Source: Clostridia bacterium (lineage in GTDB: Bacteria; Bacillota; Clostridia; Lachnospirales; Cellulosilyticaceae). From it: DNA of 64,000 nt. The stretch lies in assembly GCA_029239755.1 (NCBI GenBank), contig JARBUI010000017.1:1-64000 (forward strand), read 5' to 3'. Each line of letters begins with the position of its first letter. Within the stretch, counting starts at the first letter, position 1. A program made the translations under genes and the position numbers. Below, piece after piece: positions 8,946-17,950 of this stretch. Under the pieces are notes generated by a model. It ran no database searches. It was not told the origin of the DNA and saw only the letters and a list, made by a program, of their open reading frames with translations.

Positions 8946-9758
8946 ATGCATAGAAAGTCTCTCGCCTATCCTTATTTAATATGGGCAGCTATTTTTATCG
9001 TTGTTCCGCTGCTGTTGATTGTCTACTTCAGTTTTTTTAAAGACGGATCTTTTACAATCCAAAACTATCAAAAATTTTTAGAAGATTATTATATAAAAGC
9101 ACTTATAAGGTCTATTGAACTCGCATTTATAAGTACAGTTATATGTCTTGTAATGGCCTATCCTTTAGCTATGATATTAAGTGATAAACATATGACGAAT
9201 AAACAGATTATTTTACTGCTTGTAGTTCTTCCAATGTGGATGAATTCTTTGCTTAGGACTTATGCATGGGGCAGTTTACTTGAAAATAATGGGGTTATTA
9301 ATAGTATGCTTAAGGCGGTTCAATTAGCTCCTATTACTTTTTTATATGGTAATGGCGCAGTAATCTTTGGAATGGTCTATAATTTCTTTCCGTTTATGGT
9401 TCTTCCAATATACAATGTCCTTTGCAAAATAGATCCAAGTTTAATAGAAGCGTCCTATGATTTAGGTGCTGATAAAGTAACTACATTTCGTAAGGTTATT
9501 TTGCCACTAAGTATGCCAGGTGTTGTAACAGGAATTGTAATGGTATTTATGCCAGCGCTTACTACATTCCTCATCACCAGATTATTAGGAGGAGGGAAAA
9601 TTAATCTTATTGGAAATATCATTGAAGAACAGTTTACACGGACAAATAACTTTGGTTTTGGCTCTGCAGTATCAATGATTCTGATGATTATTGTCCTTAT
9701 CACTTTGGCATTTATGTCTAAAAAAGATTCACTAGATAAAGGAGGGGGGCTATTTTGA
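8946..9758 (+). CDS. potB: Spermidine/putrescine ABC permease PotB
   Basis: A 270-residue inner-membrane permease with about six helices. It contains the cytoplasmic EAA loop seen as EASYDLGADKVTTFRKVILPLSMPG, where PotA docks. It is slightly shorter than E. coli PotB. The stop codon overlaps the TTG start of potC by four bases, so translation is coupled. With PotC it forms the translocation pore. Confidence 0.93.
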   Translation: MHRKSLAYPYLIWAAIFIVVPLLLIVYFSFFKDGSFTIQNYQKFLEDYYIKALIRSIELAFISTVICLVMAYPLAMILSDKHMTNKQIILLLVVLPMWMNSLLRTYAWGSLLENNGVINSMLKAVQLAPITFLYGNGAVIFGMVYNFFPFMVLPIYNVLCKIDPSLIEASYDLGADKVTTFRKVILPLSMPGVVTGIVMVFMPALTTFLITRLLGGGKINLIGNIIEEQFTRTNNFGFGSAVSMILMIIVLITLAFMSKKDSLDKGGGLF

Positions 9759-10537
9759 TTAGTTTTATAAAAAAGTCATATGTGGTCATCATCTTAATTA
9801 TTATGTATGCTCCTATTGCACTGCTTATGTTATTTTCATTTAATAACTCAAAACTTCCAATATGGAAGGGATTTACTTTAAGCTGGTATGCTAAAATGTT
9901 TAATGATGCAAGTATTCAGCAAGCCTTTATGTACACGATTATTATTGCTATTATTTCTTCATTTGCTGCTACTGTTATCGGAACCTTTGCAGCCATGGGA
10001 ATTAACCGCATGGTTTCATGGCAAAAAAACATAGCCATGAATATTACATATATTCCACTCTTAAGTCCGGATATTATAATAGGTATTTCTCTCATGATGC
10101 TTTTTTCAGTTATTAAGTTACCCTTTGGATTACCTACACTGATTGTTTCGCATATTACTTTTAGTACACCATATGTTATTCTCTCAGTTATGCCAAAACT
10201 TAAGCAGATGGATTACAATCTTTATGAAGCAGCACTTGATTTAGGAGCAACCCCTTGGTATGCCTTTAAAAAGGTCATTTTCCCAGAAATCATGCCGGGA
10301 GTTATAGCGGGAGCTTTTATTGCATTTACTTTATCAATAGATGATTTTGTGGTTAGCTTTTTTAATAAGGGAGCTGGAGTAGATACATTATCTATTAAAA
10401 TTTATTCAATGGCACGTAAAGGAGTCAATCCAACGATTAATGCTATTTCAACCATTATGTTTTCTACCATCATTATCATACTTTTAGTGATGAATATTAA
10501 AGTTAATAAGAAGTTAAGTAAATCGCAGACAAAATAA
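9755..10537 (+). CDS. potC: Spermidine/putrescine ABC permease PotC
   Basis: A 260-residue permease with six predicted helices and an EAA loop (EAALDLGATPWYAFKKVIFPEIMPG). It starts with TTG at 9755, inside the end of potB, and an AAAGGAGGGG sequence lies before it. It pairs with PotB to form the polyamine channel. No anomalies are seen. Confidence 0.93.
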   Translation: MISFIKKSYVVIILIIMYAPIALLMLFSFNNSKLPIWKGFTLSWYAKMFNDASIQQAFMYTIIIAIISSFAATVIGTFAAMGINRMVSWQKNIAMNITYIPLLSPDIIIGISLMMLFSVIKLPFGLPTLIVSHITFSTPYVILSVMPKLKQMDYNLYEAALDLGATPWYAFKKVIFPEIMPGVIAGAFIAFTLSIDDFVVSFFNKGAGVDTLSIKIYSMARKGVNPTINAISTIMFSTIIIILLVMNIKVNKKLSKSQTK

Positions 10538-10564
10538 TTTGATTATTAAGAGAGGGGTAAACAA

Positions 10565-11617
10565 ATGAAAAAGTTAACAAAAGCAATTACCATGCTCATC
10601 ACAGTAAGTTTGCTGATTCTATCTCTTGCAGGGTGCGGAGAGAGTAAAAATGCAATTACAGTATATAATTGGGGGGATTATATTGATCCAGAGGTCAATG
10701 ATCTTTTTACGGAAGAAACAGGCATTAAGGTAGTCTATTCAGAGTATGCCAATAACGAAGAGATGTATGCAACGGTTGAACCGGGTAATGTTAACTATGA
10801 TATTCTTTTTCCATCAGACTATATGATTGAGAAAATGATTAAAAAGGATATGCTTCAAAAAGTAGACACTTCAAAACTAGATAACTATAAAAACATTGAT
10901 AATAGATTTAAAAAACTGCCTTTTGATCCAGAGGATAGTTATTCAGTACCTTACATGTGGGGAACCGTAGGGATCGTATATAATACAAAGATGGTAGAGG
11001 ATGTTGTAGATAGCTGGGATGTACTATGGAATGAAAAATATAAGGAGCAAATATTTATGTATGACAGTGAAAGAGACTCGATCATGGTTGCTCTTAAAAA
11101 ATTAGGATATTCTATGAATACAAGAGATGAAAAAGAGCTTGAAGAGGCGAAGAAGCTGCTTATTGAGCAGGCTCCTCTAGTTCTCGCATATGTAGGGGAT
11201 GAAGGAAAAGGTAAAATGGTTAATGGAGAAGCGGCCCTTATGGTTGCATGGGCAGGAGATGCAATGGTTATGATGAATGAAAATCCAGACCTTGCGTATG
11301 CTATTCCTAAAGAAGGCTCTAACTATTTTGTAGATTCTATTGTTATATCTAAAGCAAGTAAAAATGTTGAAGCTGCTTATGAGTATATTGATTTTTTATG
11401 TAGACCGGATATAGCAGCAAAAAATGCACAGTATATCGGTTATTCTACACCAATAAGTAAAGCAAGAGATTTATTGCCAGAAGAAATTAAAGAGAGTGAA
11501 GTAGCTTATCCAAAAGATGAGGTGATTAGTCATTCTAATATGGAAATGTTTAATGACCCATCTGATATTGTTGAGTTATACAGCAGCATATGGACAGAGA
11601 TAAAAGCATCTAATTAG
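10565..11617 (+). CDS. potD: Spermidine/putrescine-binding lipoprotein PotD
   Basis: A 350-residue substrate-binding protein. The N-terminus is a lipoprotein signal with lipobox LAGC, so the mature protein starts at Cys about residue 23 and is tethered to the membrane. The PotD signature VYNWGDYIDPE follows directly. It is typical of the family in length and motifs. As the last gene of the pot operon it delivers polyamine to PotBC. I see only a weak imperfect hairpin after it (about 11618-11675), so where the transcript ends is unclear. Confidence 0.94.
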   Translation: MKKLTKAITMLITVSLLILSLAGCGESKNAITVYNWGDYIDPEVNDLFTEETGIKVVYSEYANNEEMYATVEPGNVNYDILFPSDYMIEKMIKKDMLQKVDTSKLDNYKNIDNRFKKLPFDPEDSYSVPYMWGTVGIVYNTKMVEDVVDSWDVLWNEKYKEQIFMYDSERDSIMVALKKLGYSMNTRDEKELEEAKKLLIEQAPLVLAYVGDEGKGKMVNGEAALMVAWAGDAMVMMNENPDLAYAIPKEGSNYFVDSIVISKASKNVEAAYEYIDFLCRPDIAAKNAQYIGYSTPISKARDLLPEEIKESEVAYPKDEVISHSNMEMFNDPSDIVELYSSIWTEIKASN

Positions 11618-11736
11618 TCATGACATTGAGAGGCAAAAGGCCCTAAGTTAAAATGATCCTCTGGCATGAAATTTTTCTTTAAAACATGACCAGTATAAGT
11701 TATAATAAAAGCAAATTATGGAAAATGGAGGTTGTG

Positions 11737-12084
11737 ATGATGAAAGAGACAACTCTAGGAGAAGAATTAGATTTTTTAAATGATGATTATGAAATAGATG
11801 ATACAGACAATGGAGCGGAATCTGTACCAGTGCCTGCTAGGCATACAGAGCAAGGGGCATGGACTTCACTTATATTAGGGATAGTTGGCTCGTTAGGATG
11901 GATTGTTCCTATTATAGGACTTCCTGTTACAATTGTAGGAACAGTGTTAGGAGCTGTAGGCATAAAAACAAAAAATGCAAGAGGAATTGCTATTGCTGGG
12001 TTTGTCATTAATACAGTATTTTTAATGGCGTCTATTGCGAAAGGCATTTTAGATATTATAAAGTATTTAAAGAAGTCGAATTAA
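11737..12084 (+). CDS. DUF4190-like small membrane protein
   Basis: The protein has about 115 residues. An acidic cytosolic N-terminus (EELDFLNDDYEIDDTDN) is followed by two hydrophobic segments, one Gly/Ile-rich (LILGIVGSLGWIVPIIGLP) and one near the C-terminus. The short loop between them ends in KTKNARGIAIAGFVIN, typical of DUF4190 proteins. Function is unknown. The ORF track starts at 11686, but a TATAATAAAA sequence at 11701 and the AATGGAGGT site at 11724-11732 favour ATG 11737 (or 11740). It appears to be a single-gene unit. Confidence 0.7.
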   Translation: MMKETTLGEELDFLNDDYEIDDTDNGAESVPVPARHTEQGAWTSLILGIVGSLGWIVPIIGLPVTIVGTVLGAVGIKTKNARGIAIAGFVINTVFLMASIAKGILDIIKYLKKSN

Positions 12085-12179
12085 TTTTAATCCTAGTGCA
12101 TTATGCACCTTAATCACTTATTCCTATAAATGAGCATACAATAATGTTAGGCGAAGTACATTAAGGGGGATATGATACG

Positions 12180-12518
12180 GTGTATAAGAATGCTATTATT
12201 ATTAACAGTGATACATTAGGAAAGGGAGATAGAGAAATAGGACATACGCTCTTAGGCACTATTCTTAGAAAAATGCTTGCTAGTATCGATAAACCGGATG
12301 TTATTATATTTTATAGCTCAGGAGTAAAACTCGTTGTAAGAGGCTCTTACTTTATAGATATACTAGATGCACTTGAATGTGCAGGAGTAGAACTTTTGGC
12401 ATGTGGTACATGTGTTAGTACAATAGGAAGAAACAGTATATTGGCAGTAGGAAGAACTACTAACATGGAAGAAATAACTGATATTATCTTAAAGGCAGAG
12501 AAAGTTGTTACACTATAA
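12180..12518 (+). CDS. Stand-alone YedF/DsrE-like protein
   Basis: A 112-residue protein resembling the C-terminal DsrE-like half of YedF, a sulfurtransferase-like protein linked to selenium metabolism. Recognisable parts are SDTLGKGDREIGHTLLG near the start, IIFYSSGVKL in the middle, and ELLACGTCVS with a CxxC pair. The TusA/SirA-like N-terminal domain of full YedF is absent. The gene starts at GTG 12180 with AAGGGGGA about eleven bases upstream. No selenium genes are next to it. A 20-bp terminator hairpin follows. The role in sulfur or selenium handling is an inference from family similarity. Confidence 0.65.
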   Translation: MYKNAIIINSDTLGKGDREIGHTLLGTILRKMLASIDKPDVIIFYSSGVKLVVRGSYFIDILDALECAGVELLACGTCVSTIGRNSILAVGRTTNMEEITDIILKAEKVVTL

Positions 12519-12530
12519 AAGACTTAACGA

Positions 12531-12579
12531 AGAGACCGATAAAAATTCTTAACCCAAGAATTTTTATCGGTCTCTTTTT
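12531..12579 (+). terminator. Strong terminator after the YedF-like gene
   Basis: A perfect 20-bp stem (AGAGACCGATAAAAATTCTT and its complement) with loop AACCC is followed by TTTT. It separates this gene from the convergent hydrolase gene, whose stop codon touches its distal edge. It may work in both directions, though the T-run is on the plus strand. Confidence 0.9.
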
Positions 12580-13582
12580 ACTCTTCTTCTGGCTGTAAAG
12601 AGAGCTTTAGCTCTTCAATAACACTGAGAATAGTCTTAATATCATGATCTTCAATAAAATTAACAGATCCCTCTATAAAAGCCTGGCTACTGTTAGACGA
12701 TAAATCAAGCATTTTAGTTTGAGTTTTTTGCCAAGTGCCATAAGGATTGGATTTGGAGGTGATAATGCGAAGAGGGATATCTCCTAAATTCCCACCTTCA
12801 AGGATAACCTTAGCATTTGACTGTAATTTTAATTTTTCTTCAAGCATATTGCGGTTCCATGCTTTCTCTAAAGTTATACCTTCATTCATGTTTTTAAGCT
12901 CCTGTGGCAGAGAAGCATTGGGATTAAGTGTATTTTGAAATGATTCAGTATCCTTAAAAAACCTTAATAAACCTATGTTACGCAGCGCATTTGTGATAAA
13001 AGATTCTACAACCATAATATTATTAAACTCGCTGCAGAATTCAGGCGAAGCCCCATCAATTAAAACAATTCCAGCTACTTCGTCAGGATAAAGCTGTGCA
13101 TAACGCAGTGCTTCCAACGAGCCCATTGAGTGTGCTACCCATATAAAAGGTAAAGGGTAATTAGCATTTTGTAACAAAGTATGTATTTCAGACGCAATGA
13201 TATCAATATCACGGGGGGCTTTTGTCATATCGCTCCAGCCATAACCTGGTTTATCGTAAACAGCTGCATTAGCTTCAGAAGAAAGGTTACTGATAAGAGG
13301 ATACATGTCAGCATAAGGGGTTGAAGTACCAATATTTGAAGAAAATACTAAAGGAATATCTGAAGAACCAGAAGTATAGAGGTGCATTGCATGTCCATTG
13401 ACATCAATGAGCTTGCCAATACGGCCATATTCGCTAGCATGTGCATATACACTATAGATTTGGTAAACTGCTCCTAATAATATTAGTCCTATTATTAGTG
13501 GATAGATAAAAGTTTTGGTACTCTTTTTTTCTTTTGTTCTATAGTGACCTAATTTCAACTTATTATTTATTTTACCCATCAT
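12578..13582 (-). CDS. Membrane-anchored alpha/beta hydrolase
   Basis: A 334-residue hydrolase with an N-terminal transmembrane anchor (FIYPLIIGLILLGAVYQIYS) and an extracytoplasmic alpha/beta-hydrolase fold. The nucleophile elbow is VAHSMGS. YDKPGYGWSD upstream and an Asp/His pair near the C-terminus (EDHD) fit the rest of the catalytic triad. The ORF track begins at 13612. I prefer ATG 13582, because AGGAG lies five bases before it. A second ATG follows directly. The substrate is unknown. It resembles lipase/esterase-like family members and stands alone between a terminator and murB. Confidence 0.78.
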   Translation of the reverse strand: MMGKINNKLKLGHYRTKEKKSTKTFIYPLIIGLILLGAVYQIYSVYAHASEYGRIGKLIDVNGHAMHLYTSGSSDIPLVFSSNIGTSTPYADMYPLISNLSSEANAAVYDKPGYGWSDMTKAPRDIDIIASEIHTLLQNANYPLPFIWVAHSMGSLEALRYAQLYPDEVAGIVLIDGASPEFCSEFNNIMVVESFITNALRNIGLLRFFKDTESFQNTLNPNASLPQELKNMNEGITLEKAWNRNMLEEKLKLQSNAKVILEGGNLGDIPLRIITSKSNPYGTWQKTQTKMLDLSSNSSQAFIEGSVNFIEDHDIKTILSVIEELKLSLQPEEE

Positions 13583-13836
13583 TTTAGCTCCTAATAAAAT
13601 ACATATGTACATTTTATTCTATTATAACACAAATTAGTACTTTTTTAGAGGGAATAAATAAAAATTATATCAAAATATGGGAGTTAAATAAATCCAATTT
13701 TATTTTGCTGATATATTAGGACTATGTTTTTAAACACAGGAAATAATACTATCATTATGAGCAAAAATAATGTATATTATAATAATGTATAGAGTATTTA
13801 ATGGAGAGATTGGTATCCAGGCAAGGAGTTGAAAAA

Positions 13837-14748
13837 ATGCAGATAAATGAAGTATTAAATGATTTATGTACGAAGATACCAAGTGAAAATATTTTACTTA
13901 ATGAACCTATGAAAGAGCATACTTCTTTTAAAATAGGAGGACCAGCAGATCTGTTTGTTACACCTACAACAATAGAGATGCTGGCTTATACAGTACGTTT
14001 ATGTAAGAATAAACAAATCCCCTATTATATTATTGGAAACGGAAGTAATTTATTAGTAGATGATGATGGCATTAGAGGAGTTGTGATTCAGCTTTATAAA
14101 AATCTTTGTGATATAAAAGTAGAAGAAACGCTGATTACTGCATATAGCGGAGCACTGCTTTCAAAGATAGCAAGTATTGCACTTGAGCATGAACTAACGG
14201 GATTTGAATTTGCACAGGGTATTCCGGGAACACTTGGGGGAGCAGTTGCAATGAATGCAGGAGCTTACGGCGGAGAAATAAAAGATGTTATCATAAGTGC
14301 AGATATAATGGATCATGAGGGATGCATAAGAACCCTAACTAAAGAGGAGTTAGCCCTAGGTTATAGAACAAGCAGTATACAGACTCATGACTATATAGTG
14401 CTGAAAGCAGTACTTCAGCTCACAAAGGGTCAAAGAGACCAAATAGCACGGGTAATGAAAGACTTAGCAGGCAGAAGAAGGGATAAGCAACCACTAGAAA
14501 TGGCCAGTGCAGGCAGTACCTTTAAAAGGCCAGAAGGATATTTTGCAGGTAAACTTATTATGGATGCAGGGCTAAAAGGTTATAGAATAGGCGGGGCGAT
14601 GGTATCAGAAAAGCACTGTGGTTTTGTAGTAAGCGACGGAAGCGCTACATTTAAAGATGTTAAAGAGCTTATAGCGCATATAAAGCTGACAGTAAAAGAA
14701 AAATTTAATATAGATCTGCATCCGGAAATAAAAATAATAAGCAACTAA
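13837..14748 (+). CDS. murB: UDP-N-acetylenolpyruvoylglucosamine reductase MurB
   Basis: The enzyme reduces UDP-GlcNAc-enolpyruvate to UDP-MurNAc with NADPH, an early step of peptidoglycan synthesis in the cytosol. FAD-binding motifs are GNGSNLLV and GIPGTLGGAVAMNAGAYGGE. SAGSTFKRPEGYFAG carries the catalytic serine region. This is a type II MurB of about 303 residues. The track starts at 13801, but AAGGAG at 13823-13828 points to ATG 13837. It is the first gene of murB-rapZ-yvcK-whiA-crh, a cluster known from Firmicutes. Confidence 0.95.
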   Translation: MQINEVLNDLCTKIPSENILLNEPMKEHTSFKIGGPADLFVTPTTIEMLAYTVRLCKNKQIPYYIIGNGSNLLVDDDGIRGVVIQLYKNLCDIKVEETLITAYSGALLSKIASIALEHELTGFEFAQGIPGTLGGAVAMNAGAYGGEIKDVIISADIMDHEGCIRTLTKEELALGYRTSSIQTHDYIVLKAVLQLTKGQRDQIARVMKDLAGRRRDKQPLEMASAGSTFKRPEGYFAGKLIMDAGLKGYRIGGAMVSEKHCGFVVSDGSATFKDVKELIAHIKLTVKEKFNIDLHPEIKIISN

Positions 14749-14774
14749 GGACTAAGATAGATTAGGAGGCAATT

Positions 14775-15647
14775 ATGAATTTTATTATTGTAACAGGGAT
14801 GTCAGGAGCCGGAAAGAGTAGTGCCATTAATTTTTTTGAAGACATGGGATATTACTGTGTAGATAATCTTCCCCCTACTTTAATAACGAACTTTGCAGAA
14901 CTCATAGTTCCTCAAAAGGACAAACTAAGTAAAGTTGTTCTTGGCATTGATATTAGAGGAGGTGTCTTATTCAAGGATTTATTCAGCAGCTTACACGACT
15001 TAAAGTCTTCAGGACATACGTACGAGATTGTATTTTTTGACTGCAGTGATGCGGAACTTATTAAAAGATACAAAGAGACAAGAAGACTGCATCCATTAGC
15101 TAGAAGTGAAAGAGTTGAAGAAGGCATTCAGCGGGAACGAGCTATCCTAAAAGAAATGCGCTCAAAAGCGCATCACATTATAGATACTTCTTATATGCTC
15201 CCTAAAGATACAAAAGAAGTGCTTTATAAAATGTATAGTGAACAAAAGGCCTTTAACAGTTTGATGATTACTATTGTTTCTTTTGGTTTTAAATATGGTA
15301 TGCCAATTGATGCTGATCTTGTATATGATGTAAGATTTGCGCCCAACCCATATTATATACCAGAAATGAGACCTCATACTGGGAATGATGATATTGTTAA
15401 GAATTATGTCATGCAATTTGAGGTGACACAGCTCTTTCTTTCAAAATTAAAGGATATGATCAGTTTTTTGATACCGAACTACATGCAGGAAGGTAAAAAT
15501 CAGCTGGTGATTGCGATTGGCTGTACAGGAGGCAAACATAGATCAGTTACTATTGCTAATGCCCTTTACAAGTTTATACAAGACGAGGGACACACTGTAA
15601 TGATTCAGCATAGGGATATTGATAAAGATAGTAAAAGAGGGAAATAA
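14775..15647 (+). CDS. rapZ: RNase adapter / nucleotide-binding protein RapZ (YvcJ)
   Basis: A 290-residue P-loop protein of the RapZ/YvcJ family. Walker A is GMSGAGKSS (residues 8-16) and Walker B-like VLGIDIRGG follows. The C-terminal domain has the family motif IAIGCTGGKHRSV. In E. coli RapZ guides RNase E to the GlmZ RNA. In Bacillus YvcJ binds nucleotides and affects competence. The order with yvcK and whiA is the same as in B. subtilis. AGGAGG precedes ATG 14775. Confidence 0.95.
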   Translation: MNFIIVTGMSGAGKSSAINFFEDMGYYCVDNLPPTLITNFAELIVPQKDKLSKVVLGIDIRGGVLFKDLFSSLHDLKSSGHTYEIVFFDCSDAELIKRYKETRRLHPLARSERVEEGIQRERAILKEMRSKAHHIIDTSYMLPKDTKEVLYKMYSEQKAFNSLMITIVSFGFKYGMPIDADLVYDVRFAPNPYYIPEMRPHTGNDDIVKNYVMQFEVTQLFLSKLKDMISFLIPNYMQEGKNQLVIAIGCTGGKHRSVTIANALYKFIQDEGHTVMIQHRDIDKDSKRGK

Positions 15648-15648
15648 C

Positions 15649-16626
15649 ATGGGTTTGAGATATGAAGAAATTAAAGTCGTTGTAATAGGCGGCGGAACTG
15701 GTTTATCAACTATGTTAAAAGGAATCAAAAAGTATACCTCCAATATTACAGCTATTGTTACAGTGGCTGATAATGGGGGGGGCTCTGGTAAAATTAGAGA
15801 AGAGATGGGGATCATGCCCCCAGGAGATATTAGGAACTGTCTTGTTGCTCTTGCTAATACGGAACCTATTATGGAAAAAATACTTCAATATCGTTTTAAA
15901 GAGGGATCACTCAAGGGCCAAAATTTAGGTAATTTATTTTTAGCCGCACTTACTGATATCACAGGAAGTTTTGAACAAGCAGTTAAGGTTACGGGGAATG
16001 TACTTGCTATTACTGGGAAGGTACTTCCTGTTACACTCGAAAATGTTCAGCTATATGCTAAATTTGAAAATGGGCAAAGAGTTGAAGGAGAAACCCAGAT
16101 TGTAGAGTATGGAAAAAAATCACGTTTTCTTATCCAAGATATTGCACTTAATCCCGTTAAGCCAAGACCAGTAAAAGAAGTTATCTATGCGCTTCAGGAA
16201 GCTGACCTAATCATCCTAGGGCCGGGAAGTTTATACACTAGTATTATTCCTAATCTTTTGGTAAACTTAGTTCCCACACTAATCTCACAATCTAAAGCAC
16301 AAAAAATTTATGTGGCTAATATTATGAGTCAGCCAGGAGAAACAACAGGATTCTCTGTAGAGGAACATATTAGAATACTTGAGAAGTACATTGGACAGAA
16401 TGTCATTCATAGTGTGATAGTTAATGATGAATCAATAGCTGATGAATATCTAAGACAGTACATTGAAGATGGCGCAGATATTTTAAAGTTTAATGAAAAA
16501 GATGAAATATGGAATACTATCAGAAGAATAGAAGCACCACTGGTTAGAGTTTATAAAGATAAGAAACTTATTAGACATGACTCAGAAAAATTAGCTAGAT
16601 GTATATTTAAAGAGTTTATTTGTTAA
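15649..16626 (+). CDS. yvcK: YvcK/CofD-like gluconeogenesis factor
   Basis: A 325-residue protein of the CofD/YvcK family. The N-terminus carries VVVIGGGTGLSTMLKG, and DNGGGSGKIREEMGIMPPGDIRNC follows. In Bacillus YvcK is needed for growth on gluconeogenic carbon sources, affects cell shape and binds UDP-sugars. The track starts inside rapZ at 15619. I prefer ATG 15649, one base after the rapZ stop, with GAGGGAAA just before it. Translation is probably coupled to rapZ. Confidence 0.93.
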   Translation: MGLRYEEIKVVVIGGGTGLSTMLKGIKKYTSNITAIVTVADNGGGSGKIREEMGIMPPGDIRNCLVALANTEPIMEKILQYRFKEGSLKGQNLGNLFLAALTDITGSFEQAVKVTGNVLAITGKVLPVTLENVQLYAKFENGQRVEGETQIVEYGKKSRFLIQDIALNPVKPRPVKEVIYALQEADLIILGPGSLYTSIIPNLLVNLVPTLISQSKAQKIYVANIMSQPGETTGFSVEEHIRILEKYIGQNVIHSVIVNDESIADEYLRQYIEDGADILKFNEKDEIWNTIRRIEAPLVRVYKDKKLIRHDSEKLARCIFKEFIC

Positions 16627-16650
16627 AATTACATAAAAGAGGTGGCAAAT

Positions 16651-17616
16651 ATGTCTTTTTCCTCCAATGTAAAAAAAGAGCTTACTTGTGTACCATTGGG
16701 TGCGAGGCATTGTATGATTGCTGAGATTGCGGCACTTATACTGATGTCAGGAGAAATTAAATATGAAAATGATGCATACTCTATTAAATTTCAAACAGAA
16801 AATGCGGCTATTGCAAGAAAGTACTTTACAATGATTAAAAAAACTTTTAATATAAATACAAAGGTAGTCTTTAAGATAAGTAAAAAATTTCATAAGAAAA
16901 AAACTTATGTTTTACAGATTAAAGACAATGAAGCTTCTTTGAAGGTGTTAAAAGCAACTACAATACTAAAGTATAATGATGGAAAGCCTGTCATTAGAGA
17001 TTATGTAGATTTAACCATTATACAAAGTATTTGTTGTAAAAGGGCTTATCTTAGAGGCGCGTTTTTAGGTGCAGGTTCAGTAAGTGATCCGGAGAAAGGG
17101 TATCATCTTGAATTTGTAAATCCTACTCTAAAGCATGCAGAATTTATAAAAGAAGTGATGACTTTACTAGAGATGGAGCCTAAAATTGTACCACGCAAAA
17201 CTAGCTATGTAGTCTATCTTAAAGAAGGGACACAGATAGTAGATTTACTTAACATTATAGGGGCTCATGTCGCTCTCATGGAACTTGAAAATATACGTAT
17301 TGTAAAAGAAGTTAGAAACAACGTTAATCGCATTGTTAATTGCGAAACAGCTAATCTGAAAAAAACTGTATCTGCCGCTGTTAGGCAAATGCAAGATATA
17401 GAATATATACAAGCTACCATTGGTATTTTTGCTTTACCTGACAACTTGCAAGAAATAGCTGCCTATAGACTAGAATACCCAAGTGCTACTTTGAAAGAAT
17501 TAGGAGAACTTATTAGTCCGCCAGTAGGAAAGTCAGGAGTCAATCATAGATTAAAAAAACTAAGTGAGATTGCAGAGGAAATCAGACAAACAAGAGGAGG
17601 AATTAAAAATGATTAA
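16651..17616 (+). CDS. whiA: DNA-binding regulator WhiA
   Basis: A 321-residue WhiA. The N-terminal LAGLIDADG-like fold includes CCKRAYLRGAFLGAGSV, and the C-terminal helix-turn-helix domain contains PSATLKELGELISPPVGKSGVNHRL. WhiA regulates sporulation genes in Streptomyces and affects division and chromosome segregation in Bacillus. The track starts at GTG 16642 within the AGAGGTGG site itself, so ATG 16651 is the likely start. The gene overlaps the next one by eight bases. Confidence 0.94.
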   Translation: MSFSSNVKKELTCVPLGARHCMIAEIAALILMSGEIKYENDAYSIKFQTENAAIARKYFTMIKKTFNINTKVVFKISKKFHKKKTYVLQIKDNEASLKVLKATTILKYNDGKPVIRDYVDLTIIQSICCKRAYLRGAFLGAGSVSDPEKGYHLEFVNPTLKHAEFIKEVMTLLEMEPKIVPRKTSYVVYLKEGTQIVDLLNIIGAHVALMELENIRIVKEVRNNVNRIVNCETANLKKTVSAAVRQMQDIEYIQATIGIFALPDNLQEIAAYRLEYPSATLKELGELISPPVGKSGVNHRLKKLSEIAEEIRQTRGGIKND

Positions 17617-17875
17617 GGAAGTAATTAAGCTAGAATTCAAAAATGGACTTGAGGCAAGACCAGCGGCATTATTTGTTCAGATAGCGAGCAAATACGAAAG
17701 CCATATCTCTGTTGTAGTTAATGAAAAACAGGTTAATGCTAAAAGTATTATGGGTATGATGTCACTAGGGGCTATTAAAGGTCAGAACATTGAGATTGTA
17801 GCTGATGGTGAAGATGAAGAAGAAGCTGTTGCAGCTTTAATAAGATTTTTAACAACTCAGGAAGTAAGCGAGTAG
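17609..17875 (+). CDS. crh: Crh-like HPr paralogue with Glu15
   Basis: An 88-residue HPr-fold protein. In HPr the PTS phosphate is carried by His15 (GLHARPAA). Here the motif is GLEARPAA, so position 15 is Glu and phosphotransfer to sugar permeases should be impossible. Ser46 is kept (NAKSIMG) along with the following MMSLGA helix, so HPr kinase could still act on it. This matches Crh, the carbon catabolite co-effector of Bacillus, which has Gln15 and also lies right after whiA. The track starts at 17564. AGAGGAGG before ATG 17609 fixes the true start. Confidence 0.88.
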   Translation: MIKEVIKLEFKNGLEARPAALFVQIASKYESHISVVVNEKQVNAKSIMGMMSLGAIKGQNIEIVADGEDEEEAVAALIRFLTTQEVSE

Positions 17876-17893
17876 TTTAAATAAACAAATGAG

Positions 17894-17940
17894 TATCCCC
17901 GGATTATACGCTGCTGCGTATAATCCGGGGATATTTTAAT
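17894..17940 (+). terminator. Terminator of the murB-crh cluster
   Basis: A perfect 18-bp GC-rich stem (TATCCCCGGATTATACGC) with loop TGCT is followed by TTTTAATTT. It separates crh from the convergent superoxide dismutase gene and may serve both. Confidence 0.92.
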
Positions 17941-17950
17941 TTATAAGATT

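Noticed and set aside
11618-11675. Terminator after potD
   Set aside because: Only an interrupted pairing (TCATG, AGAGG with CCTCT, CATGA) over a long loop can be drawn, too weak to list.
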